A program made the translations under genes and the position numbers. Below the pieces are notes generated by a model, which was given only the letters and a program-made list of their open reading frames with translations, did not search any database and was not told where the DNA came from. From positions 1 through 40,325 of the forward strand of contig DUNT01000073.1 in assembly GCA_012839205.1 (NCBI GenBank): a DNA stretch of 40,325 nucleotides, read 5' to 3'. Shown here in pieces: positions 25,284 to 33,444 of the stretch; the first letter of the stretch is position 1; each line of letters opens with the position of its first letter. This DNA comes from Clostridiaceae bacterium (GTDB taxonomy: Bacteria > Bacillota > Clostridia > DSM-8532).

Positions 25284-25418
25284 GTATATTAGTTTAGCGG
25301 CTGTAGACTGCTGCGATTTAGCGCTCCATCTCCAACATCCGGTTTCTGGTCGCGCCCGCTCCGCAATCCATGCTACGCTTTAAATCGCAGCAACCACGCC
25401 GCTTATCTACGTTAATAC
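25284..25418. repeat. Large imperfect palindrome, possible MITE
   Basis: About 135 bp whose ends read inward as imperfect inverted copies. Both start GTAT, share AAGCGGC or TAGCGGC, and contain a perfect 12-bp pair, TGCTGCGATTTA (25309-25320) and TAAATCGCAGCA (25381-25392). The interior is GC-rich and non-coding. It sits in the gene-free stretch 25263-25577. A short non-autonomous mobile element is an inference; no flanking target duplication is obvious. Confidence 0.55.
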
Positions 25419-25430
25419 AAGCTGTTATCC

Positions 25431-25560
25431 TGAGGGCCGCGTAGCCTCCATGTCATCCTGAGCGCAGCGTAGCGAAGTCGAAGGAACTTTCACGTTATCC
25501 ATCAGATCCTTCGCTGACGCTCATGATGACACTTCCTGTTTTAATCTTCGCTATCGCTCA
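25431..25560. repeat. Second cluster of GTCATCCTGAGCG repeats
   Basis: A partial unit at 25431-25450 (TTATCCTGAGGGCCGCG) is followed by a forward unit at 25452-25484 (GTCATCCTGAGCGCAGCG, ending GTCGAAGGA). Inverted units follow at 25504-25531 (AGATCCTTCGCTGACGC, ending GATGACA) and in diverged form at 25543-25560. These match the family at 10798-10925. Confidence 0.8.
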
Positions 25561-25578
25561 GATTGGAACAGGAAGTGT
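25529..25578. terminator. Long hairpin between the ECF gene and metF
   Basis: An 18-bp stem with two G-T pairs joins ACACTTCCTGTT (25529-25540) plus TTAATC to GATTGG plus AACAGGAAGTGT (25567-25578), around a 14-nt loop. It overlaps the last base of metF and is built partly from the repeat family. It probably ends transcription from both sides, although no long T run is present. Confidence 0.55.
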
Positions 25579-26441
25579 TACCTTAACCCTGCCAGTTTGA
25601 GAATGTTTACAGTAGATTCCAGCTTATTCATTGTATAGAGATGTATTCCGGGAGCACCCCCGTCTAACAGTTCTCTGATCATATAAGCTGCATATTCCTC
25701 CCCGGCTTTCTTCAGATCTTCCGGACTATCCTGATATTTATCTATCATCAAAACCAGATTAGCCGGAATAGAGCAACCGCTCCTGGCAGTCATTGTCTTT
25801 ATTCTTCCACTGAAAATCGGCATAATACCGGGTATTACGGGACAATTTATATTCAGCTGTTCACACCTGTCCAAAAAATCAAAGTATAGCCGGATATCAA
25901 AGAAAAGCTGTGTTATAAGCAGGTCAACACCTGCATCAACCTTCTGTTTCAGATATCTCCTGTCATCACTGAGCCTTTTACTGTCAGAATGTCCTTCCAA
26001 ATATGCAGCTGCAGCTATACAAAAATCATCAGTCTTCTTTATATGTGCAATCAATTCATTGGCGTACTTAAAAGCTCCGCTTTCATAACTGAAATCAGGC
26101 TGATCTAAGGGAGGGTCTCCTCTTAGTGCCAAAATATTATCAATGTTTTCTTCCTTTATTCTGGCGAGTAAATCATCAATTTCCTCTACAGAATGGCCCA
26201 CACAGGTTAAATGGCACATGGATTCAATGCCATAATGGTTTTTTAGTTTTGAAGCAATCTCTACAGTTCTGCCTCTTTGGCTGCCTCCGGCGCCATAGGT
26301 TACGCTGATATAATCAGGTGAAAGTTTCTTAAATCCTTCTATCGAACTGAAAAGCGTATCCATCGGCATATCAGGTTTTGGAGGAAAAATCTCCAAAGCT
26401 AATGTTTGGCCTTTTTTCTTGTAAAGTTCTGATATCCTCAT
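25578..26441 (-). CDS. metF: 5,10-methylenetetrahydrofolate reductase
   Basis: Reduces methylene-THF to methyl-THF for methionine synthesis or, in anaerobes, the methyl branch of one-carbon metabolism. The 287 residues show the MetF TIM-barrel pattern: ALEIFPPK near the N-terminus with the catalytic Glu, YISVTYGAGGS, NILALRGDPP (about 102-111) that contacts FAD, LLITQLFFD and PGIMPIF. The C-terminal GAPGIHLYTMN is typical. The start chosen is the ATG at 26441, 6 nt after GGAGG; a GTG two codons upstream abuts that site. No methionine synthase or MetV partner is adjacent. Confidence 0.94.
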   Translation of the reverse strand: MRISELYKKKGQTLALEIFPPKPDMPMDTLFSSIEGFKKLSPDYISVTYGAGGSQRGRTVEIASKLKNHYGIESMCHLTCVGHSVEEIDDLLARIKEENIDNILALRGDPPLDQPDFSYESGAFKYANELIAHIKKTDDFCIAAAAYLEGHSDSKRLSDDRRYLKQKVDAGVDLLITQLFFDIRLYFDFLDRCEQLNINCPVIPGIMPIFSGRIKTMTARSGCSIPANLVLMIDKYQDSPEDLKKAGEEYAAYMIRELLDGGAPGIHLYTMNKLESTVNILKLAGLR

Positions 26442-26564
26442 TTTCACCCTCCTGTTTTGGTTATTTTATCTCATTAAATCGAATCTGTCTATTATAAAAC
26501 CTTTAGTAATGATAATATAATATAAGCAACGAAATTTTTGTGTAATTTAGCTTATTAGTGGCTA

Positions 26565-26593
26565 TTGACTTGTAATACAATATTTTATATAAT
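26565..26593 (+). promoter_or_regulatory. Strong sigma-A promoter of the EET-like operon
   Basis: TTGACT (5 of 6 bases) and TATAAT (6 of 6) are separated by exactly 17 bp. The start would be near 26600, 31 nt before the first gene's TTG. Confidence 0.85.
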
Positions 26594-26630
26594 GCAGGAA
26601 TTAATCTGCAGGTCTAAGGAGGAGCTGTAA

Positions 26631-27008
26631 TTGCGGCTAAAACTAAGGTATGGCGATTATATTGTATTTTTTGTGATTGTTTTAGTTGCAGTCTTATTTG
26701 GAGTATCTTTTTTTGAGAATCACACTGATGAAAAAATAGCTGTTATATCCCAGAACAATATTGTAATTGACAGAATTGAATTAAACAAGATTTCCGAACC
26801 CTATTTAATAGATTATTCGGGTAATTACCCGGGAACAATAGAGGTTAATAACGGGAGAATCCGTTTCCTTCATGCCGATTGTCCGGATCAGGTTTGCGTC
26901 AATACAGGCTGGATAGATAAGCCGGGGCAAATAGCAGTCTGCCTTCCTGCGGGTATTATAATCAAGATTGAAGGGTCCCAGACCGATGTAGATATAATCG
27001 TGCATTAA
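26631..27008 (+). CDS. EetA-like protein, NusG domain II type
   Basis: A 125-residue protein with an N-terminal membrane helix (about 9-29, YIVFFVIVLVAVLFGVSFF) and an outward beta-rich NusG-domain-II fold (about 35-125). It carries the characteristic cysteine pair of this family, ADCPDQVCVNTGWI (about 83-96). In Listeria a protein of this type, EetA, is required for flavin-based extracellular electron transfer, and its place here just before an EetB-like and an Ndh2 gene fits. The start is a TTG with AGGAGG upstream. First gene of the operon. The assignment rests on context and domain type. Confidence 0.75.
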   Translation: MRLKLRYGDYIVFFVIVLVAVLFGVSFFENHTDEKIAVISQNNIVIDRIELNKISEPYLIDYSGNYPGTIEVNNGRIRFLHADCPDQVCVNTGWIDKPGQIAVCLPAGIIIKIEGSQTDVDIIVH

Positions 27009-27103
27009 TACTTAAAAAATTTTTATTATTCTGTATTCTTTTGTAACAATATCACTTAAAAACTATTCATCTGTATGATTTACATATATAAGTGGTGGTA
27101 AAT

Positions 27104-27616
27104 TTGAGAAAACTTACACTGAACAGTTTATTGATTTCATTGGCTCTGGTACTGTCATTTATTGAGCGGTTTATACCTCTTAATTTACTGGTGCCTGTAC
27201 CTGGCCTTAAGTTGGGTTTTGCAAATATCGTCACTATGTTTGCCTTATTCTATCTGGATATTCCTTCGGCTATAACCATTACTGCATTACGATGTGTGTT
27301 GGCATCGATAATTTTTGGTGGTATGTCCTCCCTAATATATTCACTATCAGGTGCTTTTTTTGCTTTGATTATCATGATTTTACTAAAAACTGGTTATAAA
27401 AAAACATTTTCACTTGTGGGTATCAGTATGGGTGGAGCAGCTGCCCATAATTCAGGCCAGATAATTGCAGCAAGCCTGATGATGAAAAACACCGCTGTTT
27501 TTGCCTACTTACCTGTCCTTTTGTTTACTGGTATTGCCACTGGATTAATAACAGCAATAATATCGATGAATCTTTTTTATATATTTGAAAAAAATAACCG
27601 TGTAAAACTCGTATAA
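27104..27616 (+). CDS. EetB-like Gx transporter family membrane protein
   Basis: A 170-residue membrane protein with five or so helices. Its N-terminus (LISLALVLSFIERFIP) and the PGLKLGFANIVTMFAL motif (about 34-49) match the family annotated as Gx transporter or 'heptaprenyl diphosphate synthase component I', related to ECF S subunits. In the Listeria EET locus the EetB protein belongs to this group. I choose the TTG at 27104, after GGTGGTAAAT, the same arrangement as in the ECF gene at 24486; the GTG at 27092 has no site. It lies 95 nt after the eetA-like gene and about 50 nt before ndh2. Confidence 0.75.
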   Translation: MRKLTLNSLLISLALVLSFIERFIPLNLLVPVPGLKLGFANIVTMFALFYLDIPSAITITALRCVLASIIFGGMSSLIYSLSGAFFALIIMILLKTGYKKTFSLVGISMGGAAAHNSGQIIAASLMMKNTAVFAYLPVLLFTGIATGLITAIISMNLFYIFEKNNRVKLV

Positions 27617-27668
27617 GGTGGTATATATTTTTATCAAACGCCATTTACATAGTGAAAGGAGAAATTCC

Positions 27669-29585
27669 ATGGCAAAAAAAGTATTGATAGTTGGAGCTGG
27701 TTATGCAGGTATTGAAGCTGCTCTTACCCTGAATAAAAAGAAAAAGAAAGATAACATTGAAATTACACTTATTGACAAAAATCCTTATCATACTCTCCTG
27801 ACAGAGTTGCATGAGGTTGCGGGAAACCGGATATCTGAGGAAGGTATTCGTATCCCTCTGAGAAATATTTTTAAATATACAGATGTAAATCTCGTAATGG
27901 ACGAGATAACATCATTTGATTTTAAAAACAATAAGATTTCCTCTGAGAAGAACACATATGAATATGATTATCTTATCACTGCAACGGGCAGTTCACCCAA
28001 TTACTATGGTATTCCAGGTCTTGATGAACATACCTTTACCCTTTGGAGCTTTGACGATGCGGTAAGAATACGTGAACACATAAAAAAGTGTTTTATCTTA
28101 GCCAGCCAGGAAAAAGATGAAGCTGAAAGAAAGCGCCTTCTTACATTTGTTGTTTCGGGTGCGGGTTTCACTGGAGTTGAAATGATAGGTGAACTCGCCA
28201 TTTGGGTTAAATCCCTTTGTAAACAGAATGTAATAGACCGCAAGGAAGTCAGGCTTATTATAGTTGATATGCTTCCACGTATTTTAAGCACTTTAAGCGA
28301 GAAAGCTGCCGCAAAAGCTCATAAATATCTCGAGAAAAAACTAAAAGTAGAAGTAATGCTCAACACAAATATAACTTCCGCAACTGATCATAGCATTATT
28401 TATGACGGAGGCGAAATTGAAACCAGAACAATTATTTGGACGGCTGGGATAAAAGCCTGCCTGAATGATGAAGAATGTAGCCTCGAAAGAGTAAATAAGC
28501 AAAACAGAATCAAGGTTGATGAATTCTGCAGAACTGAGAACAAAAATGTTTATGCTGTAGGTGATATCGGCGGTTTAACCGATGAGAATGGCATACCCTA
28601 TGCTGCTATGGTGGAAAATGCTATTCAGACAGCTAAAGGAGCTGCAGAGAATATCTTAAATGATATCAGAGGAAAAGATCCGGAAAAAGTTAAAGTTAAG
28701 TTCCATGGCACTATGGTAAGCGTAGGAAACTATTTCTGCGTATCAGAAATCATGGGAAAAAGCCTTCCTGTCTGGATGTCAATAATCATGAAATATTTGG
28801 TTAACATGCATTACCTTTGGGAGATTACCGGGTTCAGGGGTGTTGCCAGATATCTGTATCATGAGGTATTGGAAAGAAGACAAAGAAAGATTTTTCTTGA
28901 GAAGCACTGGTCAACACGGGTTCAGGCATGGTGGCTTACCCCCCTTCGCCTTTTCTTAGGTGGAATGTGGTTATATGAAGGCCTGACAAAAGTTGCTGAT
29001 GGCTGGTTTAATTCTCCGAAGCTGGCATCATTCCTGGGTATGGCAAGTGATGCCACAAGTGCTGCAACCCCTACTGCCGCCTATGTTACGAAAATCGATG
29101 ATATTTTCAGAATAAAAACAGGCTTAATAAATTTCTTTATAGAAACGGAAACCCGGATAGCCGGTGGCGAGGATATTATTGCCCAGCATTTTGCAAGACT
29201 TGAGTTTTTCCACTTTGGAGACTTTAATCTGGTACCCTGGTTTTTACAAAATGTTGTATTGGCCAATGATGGCGTGGCTATGTTTTTCCAAATACTTGTA
29301 GTTGTTTTAGAGATACTTGTAGGTCTTATGTTGTTGGGTGGAGCATTAACCTTTATTGGCTCCATTATCTCTTTGGGATTAATTATTATGTTTATGTCTT
29401 CAACAGGTCTCTATGAAAAAAGCTGGTGGATGCTGTTTGCATCTATTGCAACCATGGGCGGAGCAGGACGAGCATTTGGCCTGGATTATTACCTCCTCCC
29501 CTATCTTAACAATGTTTGGGAAAACTTCTGGAAAAACAGAAAACTAAGGCTGTTCTTTAAGGGCAGTATTGATCGATTGGATTAA
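27669..29585 (+). CDS. ndh2: Type II NADH dehydrogenase with C-terminal DoxX-like membrane domain
   Basis: Oxidises NADH and reduces a membrane quinone without pumping ions. Residues about 1-400 are an NDH-2 flavoprotein: FAD motif LIVGAGYAGIEAALTL (about 6-21), ATGSSPNYYGIPG, NADH motif VVSGAGFTGVEMIGE, and the second FAD contact NVYAVGDIGG. Residues 411-638 add a membrane domain with about four helices resembling DoxX (LRLFLGGMWLYEGLTKV, LVVVLEILVGLMLLGG). The Ndh2 of the Listeria EET system has a comparable C-terminal membrane extension that ordinary respiratory Ndh lacks. The start ATG at 27669 follows AAAGGAG; the GTG at 27618 has no site. Confidence 0.9.
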   Translation: MAKKVLIVGAGYAGIEAALTLNKKKKKDNIEITLIDKNPYHTLLTELHEVAGNRISEEGIRIPLRNIFKYTDVNLVMDEITSFDFKNNKISSEKNTYEYDYLITATGSSPNYYGIPGLDEHTFTLWSFDDAVRIREHIKKCFILASQEKDEAERKRLLTFVVSGAGFTGVEMIGELAIWVKSLCKQNVIDRKEVRLIIVDMLPRILSTLSEKAAAKAHKYLEKKLKVEVMLNTNITSATDHSIIYDGGEIETRTIIWTAGIKACLNDEECSLERVNKQNRIKVDEFCRTENKNVYAVGDIGGLTDENGIPYAAMVENAIQTAKGAAENILNDIRGKDPEKVKVKFHGTMVSVGNYFCVSEIMGKSLPVWMSIIMKYLVNMHYLWEITGFRGVARYLYHEVLERRQRKIFLEKHWSTRVQAWWLTPLRLFLGGMWLYEGLTKVADGWFNSPKLASFLGMASDATSAATPTAAYVTKIDDIFRIKTGLINFFIETETRIAGGEDIIAQHFARLEFFHFGDFNLVPWFLQNVVLANDGVAMFFQILVVVLEILVGLMLLGGALTFIGSIISLGLIIMFMSSTGLYEKSWWMLFASIATMGGAGRAFGLDYYLLPYLNNVWENFWKNRKLRLFFKGSIDRLD

Positions 29586-29641
29586 TGTTGTCAAAGGCTG
29601 CAAAATCCATATTGCCATGAGATTGTAGGAGGTAAAACGTA

Positions 29642-30580
29642 TTGTGGAGTAAATACCCAGTTATTAATGAAGAATTAGCTGCCTTTGAAGAATATCTTGA
29701 AACAGCATTGGAATCCAGAAATAAATTTTTGGCAAATGCTTCAAGAGATGCCGTGTTATCAGGGGGAAAAAGACTGCGTCCTGCGTTTACAATCTTAGCG
29801 GCCCTGCATGGTGTATATGACAGAGAAAAAGTGTTCCCGGCCGCAGCTTCTGTTGAAGTATTACATGCAGCTACATTGGTACACGATGATATAATTGATA
29901 ATGCAAAAACCCGGAGAGGCAAGATAACCCTGTCAGAAAAACACAATACCAATTTGGCAGTTTATACAGGGGACTACCTTCTTACAAAATCATTGAAACT
30001 CCTGATAAAAACGGGTTTAAAACCGGAAAAGCTAAATGTTTTAGCCAGAGCAATCACCCTATTATGTGAAGCTGAAGTTGAACAATATCTTAGCAAATAT
30101 ACTGTGTCCAGTGTATATAATTATCTAAAACGCATACTTGGGAAAACAGGTGTCTTGTTCTCGGCTTCCCTGGTATTGGGGGCCAAAACAGCTAATCTTT
30201 CCGATGATATAACCAGGCAATTTGGCAGGTTTGGACTCAGTTTCGGAGCAGCTTTTCAAATTAGGGATGACTTGCTTGATATCCTTTCTGATTCTACGAA
30301 AGAAGGAAAACCTGTTTTGAATGATTTAAAAGAAGGAATTGCTACCCTTCCCGTTATAATGGCAGCAAGAAATAACCCAGGTTTATTAAAGGAAGTAAAT
30401 GAATTTTTTAATGGCAATGGTGATATAAACAGTATACTAAATAGTATAAAAACATCGGGTGGTGTTGAGGGCACTAAAAAGCTAAAAGACCGTTATAAAG
30501 AAAAATGCAGACAATTTATTGAAAAGATACCCCACACCCCATATACCGATGCTATGAGTGAAATTGTGAACTGGCTATAG
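29642..30580 (+). CDS. Polyprenyl diphosphate synthase (DmkB/HepT-like)
   Basis: Builds the long isoprenoid chain for a (demethyl)menaquinone from IPP. The 312 residues have both aspartate-rich motifs: HDDIID (DDxxD, Asp82-Asp86) and IRDDLLDIL (about 218-226), plus the GGKRLRPAF substrate motif (about 41-49). In the Listeria EET locus DmkB is such an enzyme, supplying the quinone that links Ndh2 to the lipoprotein. The start is a TTG with AGGAGG about 10 nt upstream. It follows ndh2 by 56 nt. Chain length cannot be read with certainty. No UbiA-type prenyltransferase or men gene is nearby. Confidence 0.88.
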   Translation: MWSKYPVINEELAAFEEYLETALESRNKFLANASRDAVLSGGKRLRPAFTILAALHGVYDREKVFPAAASVEVLHAATLVHDDIIDNAKTRRGKITLSEKHNTNLAVYTGDYLLTKSLKLLIKTGLKPEKLNVLARAITLLCEAEVEQYLSKYTVSSVYNYLKRILGKTGVLFSASLVLGAKTANLSDDITRQFGRFGLSFGAAFQIRDDLLDILSDSTKEGKPVLNDLKEGIATLPVIMAARNNPGLLKEVNEFFNGNGDINSILNSIKTSGGVEGTKKLKDRYKEKCRQFIEKIPHTPYTDAMSEIVNWL

Positions 30581-30636
30581 TATCAGAACGCAGCTCATTC
30601 TTTGCATAGAAACATTTTTATAGGAGGTAATTAATT

Positions 30637-31137
30637 ATGAAAAAAATATTAGCACTAACATTGGTAGCAATCCTTCTTGCAGGTTGTGGCGCAGCATCTG
30701 TAAAAACAGGGATCGGACACAACATCTCAATTGAAAAATCGGCTGATGCAACAGCTGAAGCAGAAGGGCTGGCACAGGTTGATACGGTTATGGCAGCTGT
30801 AACTGTAGACTCATCCAATAAAATACTTGGCGTAGTAATTGATACAGCACAGACTAAAGTCAACTTTGACACAAACGGTAAGATTACCAGCGATTTAACA
30901 GCAGAGCAAAAGACTAAAGTCGAACTCGGTTATGATTATGGTATGAAAAAGGCCGGCTCAGCAAGAGAGTGGTTTGAGCAGATTGCCGAGTTGGAAAAGT
31001 GGATGGTGGGTAAGACCATAGATAAAATTACAGCTATTAAGGATGCCTCTGAAGATGCGGATCTTAAATCAAAGGTATCCATTACCATAAGTGCATATCA
31101 GGCTGCAGTAGCAGAAGCAGTAGCCAATGCCAGATAA
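30637..31137 (+). CDS. FMN_bind-like lipoprotein in the PplA position
   Basis: A 166-residue lipoprotein with a signal peptide ending in the lipobox LLAGC (lipidated Cys17). The mature part has a repeated VDTVMAAVTVDSSNKILGVVID-like strand pair and ends in SITISAYQAAVAEAV, which resembles the end of FMN_bind domains. In Listeria, PplA carries covalent FMN attached by ApbE and passes electrons out of the cell. Here the flavinylation motif (usually DxxSGAT or S) appears as D142-L-K-S145-K-V-S148: the Asp and Ser spacing is kept but Gly-Ala is Lys-Val. Whether Ser148 can take FMN is open. AGGAGG precedes the ATG. A hairpin separates it from apbE. Confidence 0.7.
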   Translation: MKKILALTLVAILLAGCGAASVKTGIGHNISIEKSADATAEAEGLAQVDTVMAAVTVDSSNKILGVVIDTAQTKVNFDTNGKITSDLTAEQKTKVELGYDYGMKKAGSAREWFEQIAELEKWMVGKTIDKITAIKDASEDADLKSKVSITISAYQAAVAEAVANAR

Positions 31138-31157
31138 CTTACCAATACATATTTTAG

Positions 31158-31184
31158 AGGACCCCTTCTTTAAGGAGGGGTCCT
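31158..31184 (+). terminator. Hairpin between the lipoprotein gene and apbE
   Basis: A GC-rich perfect 9-bp stem (AGGACCCCT with AGGGGTCCT) closes a 9-nt loop in the 72-nt gap. It has no T run, so it is probably a partial terminator or a 3' mRNA-stabilising structure that lets the lipoprotein be made in excess of the enzyme. Confidence 0.5.
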
Positions 31185-31209
31185 GTTAATAATTTACACA
31201 GAGGTATCA

Positions 31210-32301
31210 ATGAAGTATAGAAAAATATTATTAATATTAATAATATTTATATGTTTATTTATAAGTGCATGCACAAATAATAACCAATCGGGGTACACGA
31301 AGTATTCCTATGAATTTTTAGGAACCTTCGATACTGTTATACAAATCATGGGTTATGCTGAGGATTCTGATGAATTTGAGGCTATGGCTAAAATCTGCCG
31401 GGAACGTTTTTTAGAGTTTAATAAGCTCTATGATATATATAAAGATTATGATGGTATTAATAATATAAAGACCATTAATGATAATGCAGGAATAAAGCCG
31501 GTCGAGGTTCAACAGGAGATTATAGATTTATTATTGTTCTCAAAAGAATGGTACAATAGAACAAATGGGAAATGCAACATCGCACTAGGCTCTGTTCTCT
31601 CCATATGGCATGACTACAGAAATGCGAGCATTAATAATCCTGAAAAGGCTGAAATACCACCTCCTGATATGCTTAAGGAAGCCATGAGATACACTGATAT
31701 CAATAAGGTTATTGTTGATGAAGACAATAATACAGTTTATCTGGAAGATAAAAACATGCGTCTCGATGTAGGCGCTGTTGCAAAAGGCTTTGCAACTGAG
31801 ATAGTCGCAAATGAGCTTATTGATAAAGGTTACACAAGTTTTATCATTAGTTCCGGAGGTAATGTCAGGACCGTCGGAAAGCCTATGGATAGTTCCAGGA
31901 AAAAATGGGGAATCGGTATCCAGAATCCTGACGGTAATCCCAATGATCCGGATGAGCCGTCACTGGACATTTTGTATTTAAATGACAAATCCCTTGTAAC
32001 CAGCGGGGATTATCAAAGGTGGTTTGAAGTTAATGGCGAAAAATATCATCACCTGATAGACCCCGTAACACTTATGCCGGCTCAATATTACAGAGCTGTT
32101 TCAGTTGTGACAGAGGATTCAGGGATAGCTGATTTTATGTCTACAACCATGTTCTTAACTCCCTACCAAGAAGGCCGTAAACTTGCAGAAAGCATCGGTA
32201 TAGATGTAATCTGGATAATGAAAGATGGTACAATTGAAGCAACTGAAAATGCCAGGAAAGTGATGAAGTATTTAGGTGAAGCAAGTAATAAGGATAATTG
32301 A
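31210..32301 (+). CDS. apbE: FAD:protein FMN transferase lipoprotein (ApbE/FmnB-like)
   Basis: Attaches FMN from FAD to a Thr or Ser of secreted proteins. The 363 residues begin with a signal peptide and lipobox ISAC (Cys21), so the enzyme acts outside the membrane. Family motifs are FLGTFDTVIQIM (about 36-47), LDVGAVAKGFATE, FIISSGGNVRTVG for FAD binding, and HHLIDPVTLMPA for Mg2+ and catalysis. In Listeria the extracellular ApbE-type enzyme FmnB flavinylates PplA; the adjacent lipoprotein is the obvious candidate substrate here. GAGG lies upstream of the ATG. The next gene's ribosome site overlaps its stop. Confidence 0.92.
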   Translation: MKYRKILLILIIFICLFISACTNNNQSGYTKYSYEFLGTFDTVIQIMGYAEDSDEFEAMAKICRERFLEFNKLYDIYKDYDGINNIKTINDNAGIKPVEVQQEIIDLLLFSKEWYNRTNGKCNIALGSVLSIWHDYRNASINNPEKAEIPPPDMLKEAMRYTDINKVIVDEDNNTVYLEDKNMRLDVGAVAKGFATEIVANELIDKGYTSFIISSGGNVRTVGKPMDSSRKKWGIGIQNPDGNPNDPDEPSLDILYLNDKSLVTSGDYQRWFEVNGEKYHHLIDPVTLMPAQYYRAVSVVTEDSGIADFMSTTMFLTPYQEGRKLAESIGIDVIWIMKDGTIEATENARKVMKYLGEASNKDN

Positions 32302-32312
32302 GGTGTGAACAA

Positions 32313-32657
32313 ATGATAAAAAATTTTAAGTTTGATAAGGGTTGGAAGATCCTCATTTATTTTGATATTATTCTTCCCGCAATATTGTTTGTTTTAGCTT
32401 TTTTATCCGGTTTCCCCTTCCTTGCCAAGATCTTTCATTCATATGAGATTTTCATTGTAAATCCCATCCCGGGTTTTACATCCCTGGAAGGTATCATAGG
32501 CTTGGCATATCATCTGGGAATAATAATATATACTTTAATAAAGCGAGATTTCATGGATTTATTGTTCTGTATAATTATTACCCTTGCAGTAGCAGCTTTC
32601 TTTTGGTTTGGAGTAAACTATTTAATTATTAGACCTCTAAATTTTTCGAGTCTTTAA
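32313..32657 (+). CDS. Small three-helix membrane protein, unknown
   Basis: A 114-residue protein with a short polar N-terminus and three hydrophobic segments (about 15-38 IYFDIILPAILFVLAFLSGF, about 58-77 and about 85-105). I do not recognise a family. GAGG lies 9 nt before the ATG at 32313, overlapping the apbE stop, so it is probably co-transcribed with the EET-like genes; an in-frame TTG at 32298 is less likely. Being small, hydrophobic and coupled to apbE, it could serve the same system, but there is no direct evidence. Confidence 0.6.
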   Translation: MIKNFKFDKGWKILIYFDIILPAILFVLAFLSGFPFLAKIFHSYEIFIVNPIPGFTSLEGIIGLAYHLGIIIYTLIKRDFMDLLFCIIITLAVAAFFWFGVNYLIIRPLNFSSL

Positions 32658-32670
32658 AGGAGGAAATACA

Positions 32671-33414
32671 ATGGATAGAAATGTTAAAGTATGGTATCTT
32701 GGTCATAGTGGATTTGCTTTGAATATCGGAAATAGGTTTTTAATATTTGATTATTATTTGGATAATAGCCAGAACAATGAACGCTCCCTCTCATCGGGAG
32801 TTATAGAACCCTCGGAAATAAAAGATAAGGAAGTATTTGTTTTTGTTTCCCATGATCATTCGGATCATTTTAACCCTGTAATTCTGTCATGGAAGGAGCA
32901 GATTCCCAATATACACTACTTTCTTTCTTTTGATATACCTAAGAAATACCATGGTGAATGGGCAAGTGTTCTTAAGTATAATGAGATCTACCAGGACGAG
33001 AATTTAAGGATTCAAACATTCAAATCCACCGATGAAGGTATCGCATTTTTGATAAACATTGATGGTATAAGCATCTATCATGCTGGTGACCTTAACTGGT
33101 GGCATTGGTACGGGGAGCCTGACGACTGGAATAACGACATGGTAGCACAGTTTAAACAAGAGGTGGATTTAATAAAGAATCATTCCATAGATATCGCCTT
33201 TCTGACTGCAGACCCAAGGCTGGAAAGCGCAGAATTATGGGGAATGGAATGGTTCTTAAATGAAGTGGATGTAAAAATAGCTTTCCCGATGCATTTTGGT
33301 GATGATTACAGCATAATGGACCGCATAAAAAAATCTGCTGATAAAAACTCTGCTTTCAAAAAAGTAAAGACTATATCAAAAAGAGGCGAAAACTTTAACT
33401 TAATTGTTGAATGA
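32671..33414 (+). CDS. Metallo-beta-lactamase-fold hydrolase
   Basis: A 247-residue protein of the MBL fold. The metal-binding motif is SHDHSDHF (H-x-H-x-D-H, about 61-66), with further ligands in YHAGDLNWWHW (about 139) and PMHFGDD (about 210). The start VWYLGHSGFALNIG resembles UlaG-type or other Zn/Mn hydrolases of this superfamily. The substrate is unknown. AGGAGG precedes the ATG, 13 nt after the small membrane protein, so it ends the operon just before the terminator at 33445. Confidence 0.82.
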   Translation: MDRNVKVWYLGHSGFALNIGNRFLIFDYYLDNSQNNERSLSSGVIEPSEIKDKEVFVFVSHDHSDHFNPVILSWKEQIPNIHYFLSFDIPKKYHGEWASVLKYNEIYQDENLRIQTFKSTDEGIAFLINIDGISIYHAGDLNWWHWYGEPDDWNNDMVAQFKQEVDLIKNHSIDIAFLTADPRLESAELWGMEWFLNEVDVKIAFPMHFGDDYSIMDRIKKSADKNSAFKKVKTISKRGENFNLIVE

Positions 33415-33444
33415 CATTTCCTATTACCGTAATCAAATATGTTT

